Shown: positions 1 through 9,013, counted from the stretch's first letter. The stretch: 64,000 nucleotides of DNA from Bacillus sp. B-jedd (GCF_000821085.1 NZ_CCXR01000001.1:3245001-3309000), one strand, 5' to 3'. Made by a program: numbers and translations. Notes: generated by a model not told the origin, from the sequence alone.

Positions 1-805
1 ATTGCTGTTCAATTTTCAGCCGGCTGTACAGTGATTTCACACCGTTCAGCCACTCTTCTGTCCCCTGCCGGAGGGTGCTGCGCCTCCATTTCATGCTAGG
101 CCATTTACCCTTTGCATCGAACAGCCTGCGTTCAAACCCCGCCTGTTCCGGAGCGGGAATAAAAAGAAAACATTGCTCTGACCCACAGGGTATTTTCGCT
201 GAAATCCCGGAAAATAAAATTTCGGTCCGACCGTCGGCTGGCTCATCCGGACGGCCAAGCCTGTCGAGATAATAAATGTAAAAAGGCCTGTCAATCCAGT
301 TCCAATCCTTTTGCCGCAATTCGTCAAGAATATGGGCAAAATTGTTTTCGAATCCGCAAAGCCATTCGTAAAATGTCTTCGACAGCATCTCTTCGTTTTC
401 AGTTAACGATGCGGCTGCCGATTCCGGTATTGCGAGTTCATCCTGGAACCTCCCCAGATAAGACTCAAATTCCATGTCCTGGAAAGCAGTTTTGACGATA
501 TAGCCGGAAGCGCCTAGTTTGATCCCTTCCTGGGCATATTCAAAATCCCGATGACAGCTTAAGAGAAGGATTTTCGTCTGTGGGGCTGCCTCTTTAATTT
601 TACGCGCAAGTTCTATTCCATTTTGTTCCGGCATCACGATATCCGTTATGACCACATCCGGCGAATGTTCAAGGAACAGCTCCCATCCCTTTTCTCCATT
701 GGCGGCGTCCCCAACTACTTCCATATCGAACTTCCGCCAGTCAACGGTCGCCATTAAGCCTTTCCGGACTATATATTCATCATCAATAATCATTACTTTT
801 ATCAT
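1..805 (-). CDS. YesN-like response regulator (3' end cut by window)
   Basis: About 268 residues are visible; the gene runs off the left edge without a stop. The N-terminus is a CheY receiver domain: acidic pair D8-D9, phosphoacceptor D55 in VVITDIVMPEQNG, and a late conserved lysine in GYIVK. A long linker follows, as in YesN-type regulators. These normally end in an AraC-type helix-turn-helix, which would lie outside the window, so the DNA-binding part is inferred. The ATG has an AAAGGAGG site. It starts 48 bases after the stop of the YesM-like kinase, so the two form a kinase-regulator operon, probably sensing a carbohydrate signal for the locus that follows. The receiver assignment is firm; the target genes are not visible from sequence. 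Confidence 0.85.
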   Translation of the reverse strand, partial: MIKVMIIDDEYIVRKGLMATVDWRKFDMEVVGDAANGEKGWELFLEHSPDVVITDIVMPEQNGIELARKIKEAAPQTKILLLSCHRDFEYAQEGIKLGASGYIVKTAFQDMEFESYLGRFQDELAIPESAAASLTENEEMLSKTFYEWLCGFENNFAHILDELRQKDWNWIDRPFYIYYLDRLGRPDEPADGRTEILFSGISAKIPCGSEQCFLFIPAPEQAGFERRLFDAKGKWPSMKWRRSTLRQGTEEWLNGVKSLYSRLKIEQQ

Positions 806-852
806 GAGGGAGCCTCCTTTTTGTGTCTGTGGAGTCGTTTTGATGTTGATAA

Positions 853-2601
853 TCAATCATGGAGATCTGCCGGCCCCCTTTTCGGCCAGCGCATTTTGAT
901 TGTTGTTCCTGCCCCGGGGGAGGATTCAATCGAAAGCCCGTATCCGCTTCCAAAATGCAGCTTCAGCCGCTGGTCAACATTATACACACCTATCCCGCCG
1001 CTGTTCTCTTTTTTGCCTCCTGCACCGGTCGGTCCGTCAAGCAGCCCTTGAACCTTTCCTTCGTTCATTCCCTTGCCATTGTCAACAAGAGTCATCAGCA
1101 ATTCTTCAGCTTCCGCTTCCACAGTAAGGATAATTGTCCCTTTCCCGTCCTCGAATGCATGGAAGAAGATGTTTTCAAATAAGGGCTGGAGCGACAGGCG
1201 TGGAATAAGGTATGCCTCACAGCCGGGCTCAACGTTTTGCTTGTAGTCAAACATATGTCCGTAACGGATTTCCTGGACCTTTAAGTAATGGCTGATCGTA
1301 TCGAGTTCCTTTTGCAGGAGGATCAGTTCATCCGTGAATTTGAGATTTTCATGAAGAACCTCGGTCAGGTGATAAATCATCTCCTGAACTTCATCAGCCT
1401 TCGCGAGCCTTGCTTTCCACTGAATTGAATTCAACGTATTGAACAAGAGATGCGGATTGATTTGGTAATGGAAAGCCCTAAGCTCAGCCTGCCGCTTTTC
1501 TCGTTCCGTCCTGCTCATATCGTTGATAAGTCCGCTGATTTGCCCGACCATCTGGTTGAAGCTTGTGGTCAAAACACTGATCTCGTCACGTCCCGTAATC
1601 GGCGCTCTTGTCGCGAGTTGGCCAGCGCTTACTTTTTCCATGGATCGCTTCAGCAGTTTGATGCGTTTCGCGACAGGGGCTGAAAAAGCCATTGCCAATA
1701 AAATCGCGAGCAGAATGGAAAAGCAAATGGCCAGTATGGTGTATTTGAGTATGACATTTGAAGATTGATAGAATATTTTTTCCGGAACACGGACCTCAAC
1801 CTGCCAGCCGTATGCTTCAATCTCTGTCTTTCTGACAATATCATTGCCTTTTGTGGCGCTCCGGCCCTTTGTCTCATATAGGATCTTATTTTGGCTATCC
1901 CTGATTGTTACAAACGAATCAACGTCACGCTCAAGAAAGCGGATATAGGAAAACAGCTCGGTTGCATCCGTCTCAATCAACAGCTTACTCCCTTTCAGAA
2001 TGCCGTACTGGCTCTGGATCGGAACGACGAGGCCGACAATTTGACCGGGTTTATCACGGTTTTTCGACTCATAATGATTCCCTTTGTAAAAGCCAATCCA
2101 ATGCTCCCCCTGCTTAAGCCGGGACGCTTCCTTCCAAAAGGGCTGTCTCGTCAAATTTTTTATATCAAGGTTCCTGTCCCCGTAATAATAACCGGATTTC
2201 GTAATCAGGTAAATTCCCTTCGTATTGAATGTTTTATGCGCTTCCAAAAAACGTTCGAAATTCTTCTTCTCGATAAACCCTTCGTATGTTTTCGGTATTT
2301 CTTCCTTTATGACAATCAAAGTCGGGTCGGATAAGTAATGGTGGATGTCTTTGGATACAACATACATTTGGTCAATTGTATCCTCGAGCTGCCGTTCAAG
2401 CTGTGACACCGCAAACTGTTCATACTCATTAAACTGCCGGTTCACAATCGAGGACGACTTTTGAAAAGATACAAACCCGAAAATCGCCAGCGGCACGAGC
2501 GCCACTACAATAAAGAACAAACTCAGCTTGATCCGGATGCTTTGATGGACCATATCGCCTACCCTGTTCATGCCTTTCCTCAACGCTGCAATCATCCGCA
2601 T
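853..2601 (-). CDS. YesM-like sensor histidine kinase
   Basis: Membrane sensor kinase of about 582 residues. Near the N-terminus there is a membrane helix (LFFIVVALVPLAIFGFV), then an extracellular sensor of roughly 230 residues, a second helix (ILAICFSILLAILLAM), a HAMP segment, and a His_kinase domain with the family's phosphoacceptor motif YQINPHLLFNTLNSIQ. The HATPase domain has N- and G-box motifs (DNGKGM, GGIGVYN). YesM/LytS-family kinases usually pair with YesN regulators and control polysaccharide or ABC-transport genes. A TTG at 2619 is also open upstream; the ATG at 2601 or 2595 behind GGGAG was preferred, so the exact start is uncertain. The likely ligand is a glycan fragment or a transporter-bound sugar, inferred from the neighbouring genes. 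Confidence 0.9.
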   Translation of the reverse strand: MRMIAALRKGMNRVGDMVHQSIRIKLSLFFIVVALVPLAIFGFVSFQKSSSIVNRQFNEYEQFAVSQLERQLEDTIDQMYVVSKDIHHYLSDPTLIVIKEEIPKTYEGFIEKKNFERFLEAHKTFNTKGIYLITKSGYYYGDRNLDIKNLTRQPFWKEASRLKQGEHWIGFYKGNHYESKNRDKPGQIVGLVVPIQSQYGILKGSKLLIETDATELFSYIRFLERDVDSFVTIRDSQNKILYETKGRSATKGNDIVRKTEIEAYGWQVEVRVPEKIFYQSSNVILKYTILAICFSILLAILLAMAFSAPVAKRIKLLKRSMEKVSAGQLATRAPITGRDEISVLTTSFNQMVGQISGLINDMSRTEREKRQAELRAFHYQINPHLLFNTLNSIQWKARLAKADEVQEMIYHLTEVLHENLKFTDELILLQKELDTISHYLKVQEIRYGHMFDYKQNVEPGCEAYLIPRLSLQPLFENIFFHAFEDGKGTIILTVEAEAEELLMTLVDNGKGMNEGKVQGLLDGPTGAGGKKENSGGIGVYNVDQRLKLHFGSGYGLSIESSPGAGTTIKMRWPKRGPADLHD

Positions 2602-2715
2602 CCCGCTCCCGCCCAACAACTAGAAAACTTTTTTTCTATCATAACAAAAACCGTAGGAACTAATATACTGACTTTTTCAGGAAGTAGCCGTGCTGCTTCG
2701 CCTCCCGAAAGCAGC

Positions 2716-2745
2716 AAAGCCGCGGAAGTGGGTTTCCGCGGCTTT
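2716..2745 (-). terminator. Hairpin after the CHR transporter genes
   Basis: A perfect 12-bp stem (AAAGCCGCGGAA against TTCCGCGGCTTT) with a 6-base loop lies between the stop of the second CHR gene and the start of the histidine kinase. The T-tract on the minus strand is interrupted, so it is a probable but not textbook intrinsic terminator. It would separate the sulfatase-maturase-CHR transcript from the two-component operon. Confidence 0.6.
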
Positions 2746-2762
2746 CATGATGTTTGTAGTTT

Positions 2763-3296
2763 TTATAACAGCAGTGCTCCGGCTATTCCGGAGGCGACTA
2801 AGACTGCGATGGGGTGGATTTTGTATTTGATGAGGGCGAGGAGGGAGAGGCCGGTTAAGCCAGCGAGGCTCGCGGTGTGCCAGTTAAGGCTGCCGATGAT
2901 ATGGTTTGAGATCGCAAAGCGGATGGCTGCGTAGATGATGAGGCCAGTGATGATCGGCCGCAGTCCGTAAAACGCTGATTTCACCAGCTTTGCATTCTGG
3001 TAACGGAAAAATATCCCCGACACCGCGAGGATCAGGATGAGAGTCGGCAAGGTCATGCCTACAGCAGAAACAATCGCGCCCGCGAGTCCGGCGGTTTTAT
3101 AGCCGACGATGATGGCACTGTTGGTCGCGATGGGCCCGGGTGACATGCCCGCGACCGCGATAATCTCGGTGAACTCCGTCGTCGTCATCCAACCATGCCT
3201 AGTGACCTCGAAGTCAATGACCGGAATCATCGCATAGCCGCCCCCGAACGACACAAAGCCGATTCTCAGGAATGTGATGAACAAATCCCAAAGCAT
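2763..3296 (-). CDS. CHR-family (chromate transporter) short subunit
   Basis: Inner-membrane protein of 177 residues from the single-domain (short-chain) CHR family. Early motifs FGGGYAMIPVI and AVAGMSPGPIATNSA are typical, and several hydrophobic helices follow. Short CHR proteins act as heterodimers of two adjacent genes, as with the ywrA/ywrB pair of Bacillus subtilis, and move chromate, a sulfate analogue. The start at 3296 was chosen because an SD (GGGGAGTGA) precedes it and it lies 4 bases after the stop of the upstream partner. An earlier in-frame start would overlap that gene by about 50 bases. The neighbouring sulfatase and maturase raise the possibility that the substrate is sulfate. 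Confidence 0.88.
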   Translation of the reverse strand: MLWDLFITFLRIGFVSFGGGYAMIPVIDFEVTRHGWMTTTEFTEIIAVAGMSPGPIATNSAIIVGYKTAGLAGAIVSAVGMTLPTLILILAVSGIFFRYQNAKLVKSAFYGLRPIITGLIIYAAIRFAISNHIIGSLNWHTASLAGLTGLSLLALIKYKIHPIAVLVASGIAGALLL

Positions 3297-3300
3297 GCCT

Positions 3301-3915
3301 TCACTCCCCTTTCCCGATCTCAACTTGAGCATTCTTTTCTTCTTTTTCAAAAGAAACCGCCAGCCCCACCAGTTCTTTCACTTTGATTTGCACGATTCCA
3401 GCCGCGATGCCAAGGCCGATAACAAGGACTGGATTCAGGTTCAAGAAATATAAAATAGCAGCCGTCACGAGCGCCGTCACCATGGTCGTTTTGTCAAAAA
3501 TGGCTGTTTGGGCGATTTTCCAGGCGGCAAAAATAATCAGTGCAACAATCGCCGCGCTCATCCCCTGCATGGCCGCGTCGACAATCGGGTTTCCGTGCAG
3601 CGAGATGAAAACGATACTCAGTCCAATGACAATCAGGAAAGTCGGCAGCAAAACGCCTAGCAGCGCGGCAATCGCTCCCTGTATGCCGGCAACAGTAAAA
3701 CCGATGAACGTCGCCGAGTTTAAGGCGATCGCCCCGGGCACGGATTGGGCAATGACAAGGACATCGGCCACATCCTCCTGTTTGAGCCACTTCTTCTTTT
3801 CGATGATTTCCCGTTCAATGACCGGAATCATCGCATAGCCGCCCCCAAAGGTAACCGGGCCGATTTTGAGAAACGCGAAAAATATCTTGATAATCAGCTT
3901 CCAATCCTTTTTCAT
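3301..3915 (-). CDS. CHR-family (chromate transporter) short subunit, partner
   Basis: Membrane protein of 204 residues, homologous to the next gene and probably its heterodimer partner. It has the paired motifs FGGGYAMIPVIEREI and AQSVPGAIALNSATFIG near the N-terminus, then several membrane helices. The C-terminus is a charged tail rich in Lys and Glu. Its ATG overlaps the stop of the sulfatase maturase by 4 bases (ATGA), so the two are translationally coupled. This coupling ties the transporter to sulfatase activation rather than to an isolated metal-resistance role. Chromate resistance is the described family function; sulfate efflux here is an inference. Confidence 0.88.
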   Translation of the reverse strand: MKKDWKLIIKIFFAFLKIGPVTFGGGYAMIPVIEREIIEKKKWLKQEDVADVLVIAQSVPGAIALNSATFIGFTVAGIQGAIAALLGVLLPTFLIVIGLSIVFISLHGNPIVDAAMQGMSAAIVALIIFAAWKIAQTAIFDKTTMVTALVTAAILYFLNLNPVLVIGLGIAAGIVQIKVKELVGLAVSFEKEEKNAQVEIGKGE

Positions 3916-5177
3916 CTAACCGCCTCAACTTTAAGATCGATACAGCATTGCTTGTACTTTTTCCCGCTCCCGCATGGACAGTAGCTGTTCCGTTCAGGCA
4001 GTTTCCCTTTAAAATAACGGGCTAGATTCTGTTCGAAAAGCTTCGCCCTCACCTGCATACCTAGCTCCTTCATGCGCTCGTCCGCATAGCTGTAAATCTG
4101 TTTATAGCTTGAGCAGAAATAATCCACTTCAGAGGAAACATACCCCTGCTCCCATTTCCTATTGCGAGGGCATCCGCCGTGGCAGAGCTTTTTCCATTCG
4201 CAGGTTTTGCACGGTTCTGGCAAAGTCGGTTTCATTTTCAAAAATGTCTCATACTTCGGATGCGAAAGGATTTCATCAATTGTATTGATGCCGACATTGC
4301 CGACCTTCCAATCGTCATGCATGAAAAAGTCGCAAGGGAACGCGTCGCCATTTTGCTCAAGGATGATCGTTTGCGGACACGTGTCGCGGTGGATGCAAAG
4401 GCCTGGATTCCGGTTCACATACACATTGAGCATTTCATCGAAGAAGCGGATCGAGGTGCGCGGATTGCCGTCATTGTACCAATAATCGAACGCCTCACAG
4501 AGGAATTCCCCGTACTCTTCCGCAGTGATATCATAAACGCCAGGCCGGTTGATTTGCTGGGCGCGGAAATCCATGCACGGGATGAATTGGACAAAATTGA
4601 AATTCTCTGACTCAAAAAATTGCATCATTTCCTTAGCTTTTCCAACATTTCCTTTATGGACAACCGTCAATATATTGAAATCGACATTGTGGTTACGGAG
4701 GTGCCCGATGCCTTTCATCACCCGGTCAAAGCTGCCCTTGCCGCTTGAATCGACCCTTTTGGCATCATGGATGTCCCGAGGCCCGTCAAGGCTGACGCCA
4801 ACGAGAAAGTTATACTTCCTGAAAAATGAAGCCCACCGATCGCTGATCAGTGTCCCATTGGTCTGGATCGAATTTGAAATCATCGTATTCTTTGGAGCGT
4901 ATAAGGCCTGAAGCCTGACAACCTCTTCAAAAAAGTCAAGACCCGCCAGAAGCGGCTCCCCGCCCTGCCAGGCAAACGTCGCCGAACCTGCCGAACGCTC
5001 CATATACTCACGGATAAACTTTTCAAGAACAACCGGATCAATCCGATTAATCTTTTTCCCCGGCTTGCCCCCGCACGTACTATAATAACAATAATCACAA
5101 GCCAAATTACAATCCTCCGAAACAGTCTTCCACATCACACTCACATCCCCGCGCGCAGGCAAACACCCACCACCCAT
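3912..5177 (-). CDS. Anaerobic sulfatase-maturating enzyme (radical SAM/SPASM) with C-terminal SEC-C zinc motif
   Basis: Cytosolic radical SAM enzyme of 421 residues that would convert the active-site Cys of a sulfatase to formylglycine. The SAM [4Fe-4S] motif CNLACDYC (C23, C27, C30) is followed by WQGGEPLLAG. A SPASM-type cysteine set supplies the auxiliary clusters: CIHRDTC, CDFF, and CKTCEWKKLCHGGCPRNR. After the SPASM domain there is a SEC-C zinc motif (YCPCGSGKKYKQCC), an extension whose role here is unknown. The ATG at 5177 has AAGGGGGAG 5 bases upstream; an internal ATG at 5135 is also possible. The gene sits downstream of a Cys-type sulfatase and overlaps the CHR gene by 4 bases. It is probably the activator of that sulfatase. 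Confidence 0.93.
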   Translation of the reverse strand: MGGGCLPARGDVSVMWKTVSEDCNLACDYCYYSTCGGKPGKKINRIDPVVLEKFIREYMERSAGSATFAWQGGEPLLAGLDFFEEVVRLQALYAPKNTMISNSIQTNGTLISDRWASFFRKYNFLVGVSLDGPRDIHDAKRVDSSGKGSFDRVMKGIGHLRNHNVDFNILTVVHKGNVGKAKEMMQFFESENFNFVQFIPCMDFRAQQINRPGVYDITAEEYGEFLCEAFDYWYNDGNPRTSIRFFDEMLNVYVNRNPGLCIHRDTCPQTIILEQNGDAFPCDFFMHDDWKVGNVGINTIDEILSHPKYETFLKMKPTLPEPCKTCEWKKLCHGGCPRNRKWEQGYVSSEVDYFCSSYKQIYSYADERMKELGMQVRAKLFEQNLARYFKGKLPERNSYCPCGSGKKYKQCCIDLKVEAVR

Positions 5178-5193
5178 GGCAACTCCCCCTTAA

Positions 5194-5250
5194 GTGAAGC
5201 AGGGGGACGGTTCCAGTGCCTCACTCTCTCCGGCGCCGTTCCCTGTCCCC
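5194..5250 (+). repeat. GGGGACGG-type dyad repeat
   Basis: Copy of the short dispersed dyad: AGGGGGACGGTTCC, then GGCGCCGTTCCCTGTCCCC. The two arms can pair imperfectly. It lies in the 186-base gap between the sulfatase stop and the maturase start, where it may act as a weak terminator or mRNA-stabilising hairpin. Confidence 0.6.
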
Positions 5251-5363
5251 ATGCAATTCATGTTAAATTCTCTCATAATTCCACACACAGCGCCATTTTT
5301 AGTCCAGTCTTCTACAAATGGACACGGCAATCCAGCTGTCCACAGAGATCCTTGAGAAAATCC

Positions 5364-6743
5364 TTACCCTTTAAATTCCTTCGCGTGCAGCGGTCCGCCT
5401 TCCTTCATGACCGTCCAAAGCGGATCGACATCAAAGTCCATTGTCGTCATCATTTCATCATGCCATTCATTCAACAGGTAAACAGCTTCCCTGCACAGAT
5501 CCTTCCGTTCCTCGGCAAGATTATGCTGCTCGTACGAGTCTTCCTTCAGGTTGAACAGCATTTCTTTCGGGAACCCATTGTGCCCGTCATGATACGAGCG
5601 GATATATAAATAGTCGCCGAACCGGACGCTTCGCTGGCACACATGCGCGCATTGTGAAAGCACAAGATAGTCGCGTCCGGTTCTTTCGCCCTTCAGCACA
5701 CTATCGGCAAAACTGCGCCCGTCCCAGGATGGGGCATCTTGTCCTCCAAGAAGGCCCATAAATGTCGGCCCAAGGTCCAGATGATAATGAAGGCCATCAT
5801 CGACCGTCCCCTTCATCCCGTTCGGCCAGCGGATGATCATCGGAATTCGGCACGTTCCCTCATCAGCCGTGCCATGCTCGGAATAAATCCCGAGCTCGCC
5901 CATATTTTCACCGTGATCGGCACTGATCAGAATGGCGGTGTCTTCCATGACGCCAAGCGCCTCCAGCTTCTTCAGCACGTGGCCAATATGGCTGTCCATA
6001 TAACGGATTGCGGTGTCATAGTTGTCCACGATCAGGCGAAGGTCCTCGTACGTTTCAATCTGCCTGCCATGGCGCGGCCACTTGAAGTAATGCGTCTTCG
6101 CCAATTCATTCATATGGTCGATACTGTGCTGGTTCGTCTGGCTTTTATGTTTTTCAAAAACTTCCTCCGTCAGCCAGGCTGGCAGCGGTTCGTTAGAAAA
6201 TGGATCGCCATATTCCTCAGGAGTCCGGTACGGTGTATGGGGATCCCAGAAGTTCAAATGCAAGAACCAGTTATCAGAGGTGCCATTATCCTCAAGCCAT
6301 TTCAGCGCCACCGGAAGGACTTCTTCCGCAGACTCATGGCCATTTTTGCCGACATTGAAAACTTCATTAAAGCCGGCGTTAAACGTCCAGGCCGAATGCC
6401 TTTCCGCAAAAGTGCTGATTGTTGTTGTTTTAAAACCGAGCTGCCGCAATGAACCTGGAAGGCTCTCATGAACAAGCTTGTCGTTGAAATCCCTGCTCGG
6501 CCCTTCCCTTCTCATATCAGCGGCTGTGCCGCCGTGGCCGACGATCCCGTTATGGATGCCGAAGCGGCCGGACATGAGCGCAGACCGGGATGGAAGGCAT
6601 GGTGCATCGGAGCAGTAATAGTTCGTGAACATGACGCCTTCTTTGGCAATTTCGTCAATATTCGGTGTTGTGTCGCGGTGATAGCCGTACGCGCCGATAT
6701 GGTCGGGGCGGAGCGAATCCAAATCCAAGTAAAGAATCCTCAT
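5364..6743 (-). CDS. Cytosolic type I (Cys-type) sulfatase
   Basis: Sulfatase of 459 residues. The first 60 residues carry the metal-binding aspartates of LDLDSLRPDH (D7, D9) and the formylglycine motif C49-L-P-S-R53, followed by SALMSGR. Later metal-site motifs are LISADHGENMGE and the preceding GHVLKKLE helix. There is no signal peptide, so it probably acts on sulfated sugars after import. A Cys (not Ser) at position 49 in this oxygen-independent setting fits the radical SAM maturase encoded next. The ATG has an AGGTTGAAG site. The exact substrate (for example a GlcNAc-sulfate) cannot be read from the sequence; the nearby GH20 enzyme favours an amino-sugar sulfate. Confidence 0.92.
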   Translation of the reverse strand: MRILYLDLDSLRPDHIGAYGYHRDTTPNIDEIAKEGVMFTNYYCSDAPCLPSRSALMSGRFGIHNGIVGHGGTAADMRREGPSRDFNDKLVHESLPGSLRQLGFKTTTISTFAERHSAWTFNAGFNEVFNVGKNGHESAEEVLPVALKWLEDNGTSDNWFLHLNFWDPHTPYRTPEEYGDPFSNEPLPAWLTEEVFEKHKSQTNQHSIDHMNELAKTHYFKWPRHGRQIETYEDLRLIVDNYDTAIRYMDSHIGHVLKKLEALGVMEDTAILISADHGENMGELGIYSEHGTADEGTCRIPMIIRWPNGMKGTVDDGLHYHLDLGPTFMGLLGGQDAPSWDGRSFADSVLKGERTGRDYLVLSQCAHVCQRSVRFGDYLYIRSYHDGHNGFPKEMLFNLKEDSYEQHNLAEERKDLCREAVYLLNEWHDEMMTTMDFDVDPLWTVMKEGGPLHAKEFKG

Positions 6744-6913
6744 AAAACTTCAACCTGCCTTTATCGTAAAACGCCCAAAGCGCTTTATTTTCAGAGCTAT
6801 ATTTTGCCGGGACGTCACTGCTGCCGGTTCCACTATCATAAGTACCAGCCTTTTTAAAGGTTGATGACCCCAAAGCGGAACTCAACAGCCGTACATGGCC
6901 CCGCCTTTCAAGA

Positions 6914-7183
6914 AGGCTTTGTTATCCTCGATTGTTGATTTCCACTCCGGGGACATGCTTTCCGCGGGGCGAAGCAACTACCTGAATTTGCTTCGTGCAG
7001 CTTTGCGACGAGCTGAAGGTTCGCTTCCCCGAATAGTCTGTGGCGCAGGAGCATTCTTTATGGAGCCTCCTCGGCGTCATAGCCGCCTGTGGGGTCTCCA
7101 CGTGCCGCTACATCCCGCCGGAGTCAGTCCCCTCTGTTCCAATCAACTTCATTGAAAATCAACACTCACCTTTAACTGAGCCT
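6914..7183 (+). repeat. Dispersed repeat element, copy 1
   Basis: This 270-base element fills most of the 463-base gap between the ABC permease stop and the sulfatase start. Its ends are inverted: AGGCTTTGTTA plus GTTGATTT on the left, AAATCAAC plus TTAACTGAGCCT on the right. Inside are GGGGACATGCTTTCCGCGGGGC, GGAGCCTCCTCGGCGTC and CCTGTGGGGTCTCCACGTG. Two other copies lie at 17440-17787 and 29161-29346. No transposase or convincing ORF is inside. It resembles the MITE-like or structured repeats common in Bacillaceae genomes. The remaining bases (6744-6913) should hold the sulfatase promoter, but no clear -35/-10 was found. Confidence 0.8.
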
Positions 7184-7206
7184 TCAAGAAAAAGGAACCG
7201 CCCGGA

Positions 7207-8031
7207 TCAGCCTTTGACTGATCCCGCGATTCCATCAACGAAGTAACGCTGTAGACTTAGGAAAATAACGATGATTGGCAAAATCGCAATCGTGCCGCCG
7301 GCGGCAATCCCTGTCCAGTCTACAATATTCTCACCGCGCAGCGCATACAGGCCTACAGAAAGCGGGCGCGCATCCGGCGCGTTCAGCGTTAAAATGAGCG
7401 GCATCAGGAAGGAGTTCCATGACCAAATGAATTGCATGATCATTACACTTCCAATGACCGGTTTTGAAAGAGGAAGCATGACCGTAAAGAAAGTCCTGAA
7501 AAATCCGCTTCCATCCATCACCGCCGCTTCCTCCAATTCCTTCGGGATTTTCGCGAAGAAAGTCGCGAACAGGAGGATGAAAATAATATGGTTTCCGCCC
7601 GATTCGGCCAAAATGACACCGAACCTTGTGTTCATGAGCCCCATCGATTTGATCAAATCATAGATTGGGATTATCGCGAATTCGGTCGGGACGAACATGC
7701 TGGCAATCAAGAGCGCATAGACGATCTTCTTGCCGCGGAATTGGTATCTGCCGAGCACATAGCCACATGTCGCGGTCGAGAAAAGAACGATGATAATCGT
7801 TCCGACAGTGATAATAACACTGTTAAAGAAGTATTGTTCAAAATTTGCTTCATTCCACGCCCTGATTAAATTATCAAATGTGAAATGTTCCGGAATGAGC
7901 GACAGGCCGTTTTTGAAAAACTCGTTCTGTGTCTTGAACGATGCTGACACCATCCAGATGAATGGATAAATCCAAATAAGGCAAAAGGCAGTCATCACAA
8001 TATAAAATAACGGTTTCTTTACTTTACTCAT
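7207..8031 (-). CDS. Carbohydrate ABC transporter permease (MalG/UgpE-like)
   Basis: Six-helix inner-membrane permease of 274 residues. The binding-protein-dependent (EAA) loop is EEAAVMDGSGFFRTFFTVML, the site that contacts the ATPase. The C-terminus QRYFVDGIAGSVKG is typical of MalG-type subunits. It overlaps the upstream permease by 4 bases (ATGA), so both are made from one mRNA. No ATPase is encoded in this operon. Firmicute CUT1 importers often share one genome-encoded MsmX-type ATPase, which probably applies here. The substrate is likely a sulfated or amino-sugar oligosaccharide, inferred from the sulfatase and GH20 genes. Confidence 0.93.
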   Translation of the reverse strand: MSKVKKPLFYIVMTAFCLIWIYPFIWMVSASFKTQNEFFKNGLSLIPEHFTFDNLIRAWNEANFEQYFFNSVIITVGTIIIVLFSTATCGYVLGRYQFRGKKIVYALLIASMFVPTEFAIIPIYDLIKSMGLMNTRFGVILAESGGNHIIFILLFATFFAKIPKELEEAAVMDGSGFFRTFFTVMLPLSKPVIGSVMIMQFIWSWNSFLMPLILTLNAPDARPLSVGLYALRGENIVDWTGIAAGGTIAILPIIVIFLSLQRYFVDGIAGSVKG

Positions 8032-9002
8032 GCATTTTTACCACCTTTAAGCCTCTTTTGCACAACGGACTGGATAATCGCGATAACGCAAATCGTGACG
8101 GCGAAGAACAATCCGGCCGCAGACGCGTAGCCGAGCTGTGGAAGTCCCATTTCACTCGTGAACGCATAGCGGTAAATATAAGTGGATACAACATCCGTCG
8201 CAAAGAACGGACCGCCGTTTGTCATTGTCTTAATCAAGTCGAACGCCTTCAGCGAGTTGACGACATTCAACAGCAAAATAATCGTGCCGATCGGAATGAG
8301 CATGGGAACGGTGATGTGGATGAATTTTCTGAAACCCGTTGCCCCGTCAACTTCAGCAGCTTCGTAAATTTCCTGCGGAATCGACTGCAGGCCGGCAAGC
8401 CAGTAAATCAGGTTGACTCCGAGGTTTTTCCAGACGGAAATCAATATGACGGTGAACATCGACCATTTCGCATCGCCGAGCCAGTTGATTGGCTGATCGA
8501 GCAGACCGACTTTCAATAGGCCGTCATTGACCGCTCCATCACTGCCCCAGATGAACACCATGATGATTCCGACAATTGAGGTTGTTGTGACAACCGGCAG
8601 GAATATGAACGTACGGAATAGATTGGCCGCTTTCAACCCCGGCTTGTGCAGAATGACCGCAAGCACAAGGGCTAAAAACAAATGGAACGGAACTGTGCCC
8701 AGCATAAATTTAAAGCTGTTTTTAAACGCATTCCAGAAGTACGGGTCCTTTGCGACATTCACAAAGTTATCAATCCCGATGAATTTCGCATCAGGCGTCA
8801 GCCCGGACCAATCCAATGTCGCGTAGTACCAGCTGGCCAGGATTGGCCAGCCTTGGAACATCGCGAACAGTGCCAGTGTGGGGAATAAAAACACCCAGCA
8901 CCAAAGTTCTGTCTTGGATTTCGATTTCGGTTCTTTTTTTGTCTTTGGTTCCATCTTTACAGCCGTGCTGACATCGCTTGCTGCATTCATGTTTTCTTTC
9001 AT
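8028..9002 (-). CDS. Carbohydrate ABC transporter permease (MalF/UgpA-like)
   Basis: Inner-membrane permease of 324 residues. It begins with a charged cytosolic stretch of about 30 residues rich in Lys, Glu and Ser, then six predicted helices, starting with WCWVFLFPTLALFAMFQGW. The EAA loop reads YEAAEVDGATGFRKFIHITV. The start lies 11 bases after the stop of the solute-binding lipoprotein, and the end overlaps the MalG-like gene. The three genes form one CUT1-type importer operon: binding protein, MalF-like, MalG-like. Confidence 0.93.
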   Translation of the reverse strand: MKENMNAASDVSTAVKMEPKTKKEPKSKSKTELWCWVFLFPTLALFAMFQGWPILASWYYATLDWSGLTPDAKFIGIDNFVNVAKDPYFWNAFKNSFKFMLGTVPFHLFLALVLAVILHKPGLKAANLFRTFIFLPVVTTTSIVGIIMVFIWGSDGAVNDGLLKVGLLDQPINWLGDAKWSMFTVILISVWKNLGVNLIYWLAGLQSIPQEIYEAAEVDGATGFRKFIHITVPMLIPIGTIILLLNVVNSLKAFDLIKTMTNGGPFFATDVVSTYIYRYAFTSEMGLPQLGYASAAGLFFAVTICVIAIIQSVVQKRLKGGKNA

Positions 9003-9013
9003 GTTAAAACTCC

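Noticed and set aside
5739..6452. 237-residue antisense ORF in the sulfatase gene
   Set aside because: The sulfatase frame has all catalytic motifs; the antisense frame matches nothing and has no ribosome site.
6655..6885. 76-residue ORF upstream of and overlapping the sulfatase start
   Set aside because: Its second half is a frame-shadow of the sulfatase N-terminus, and it lacks a ribosome site.
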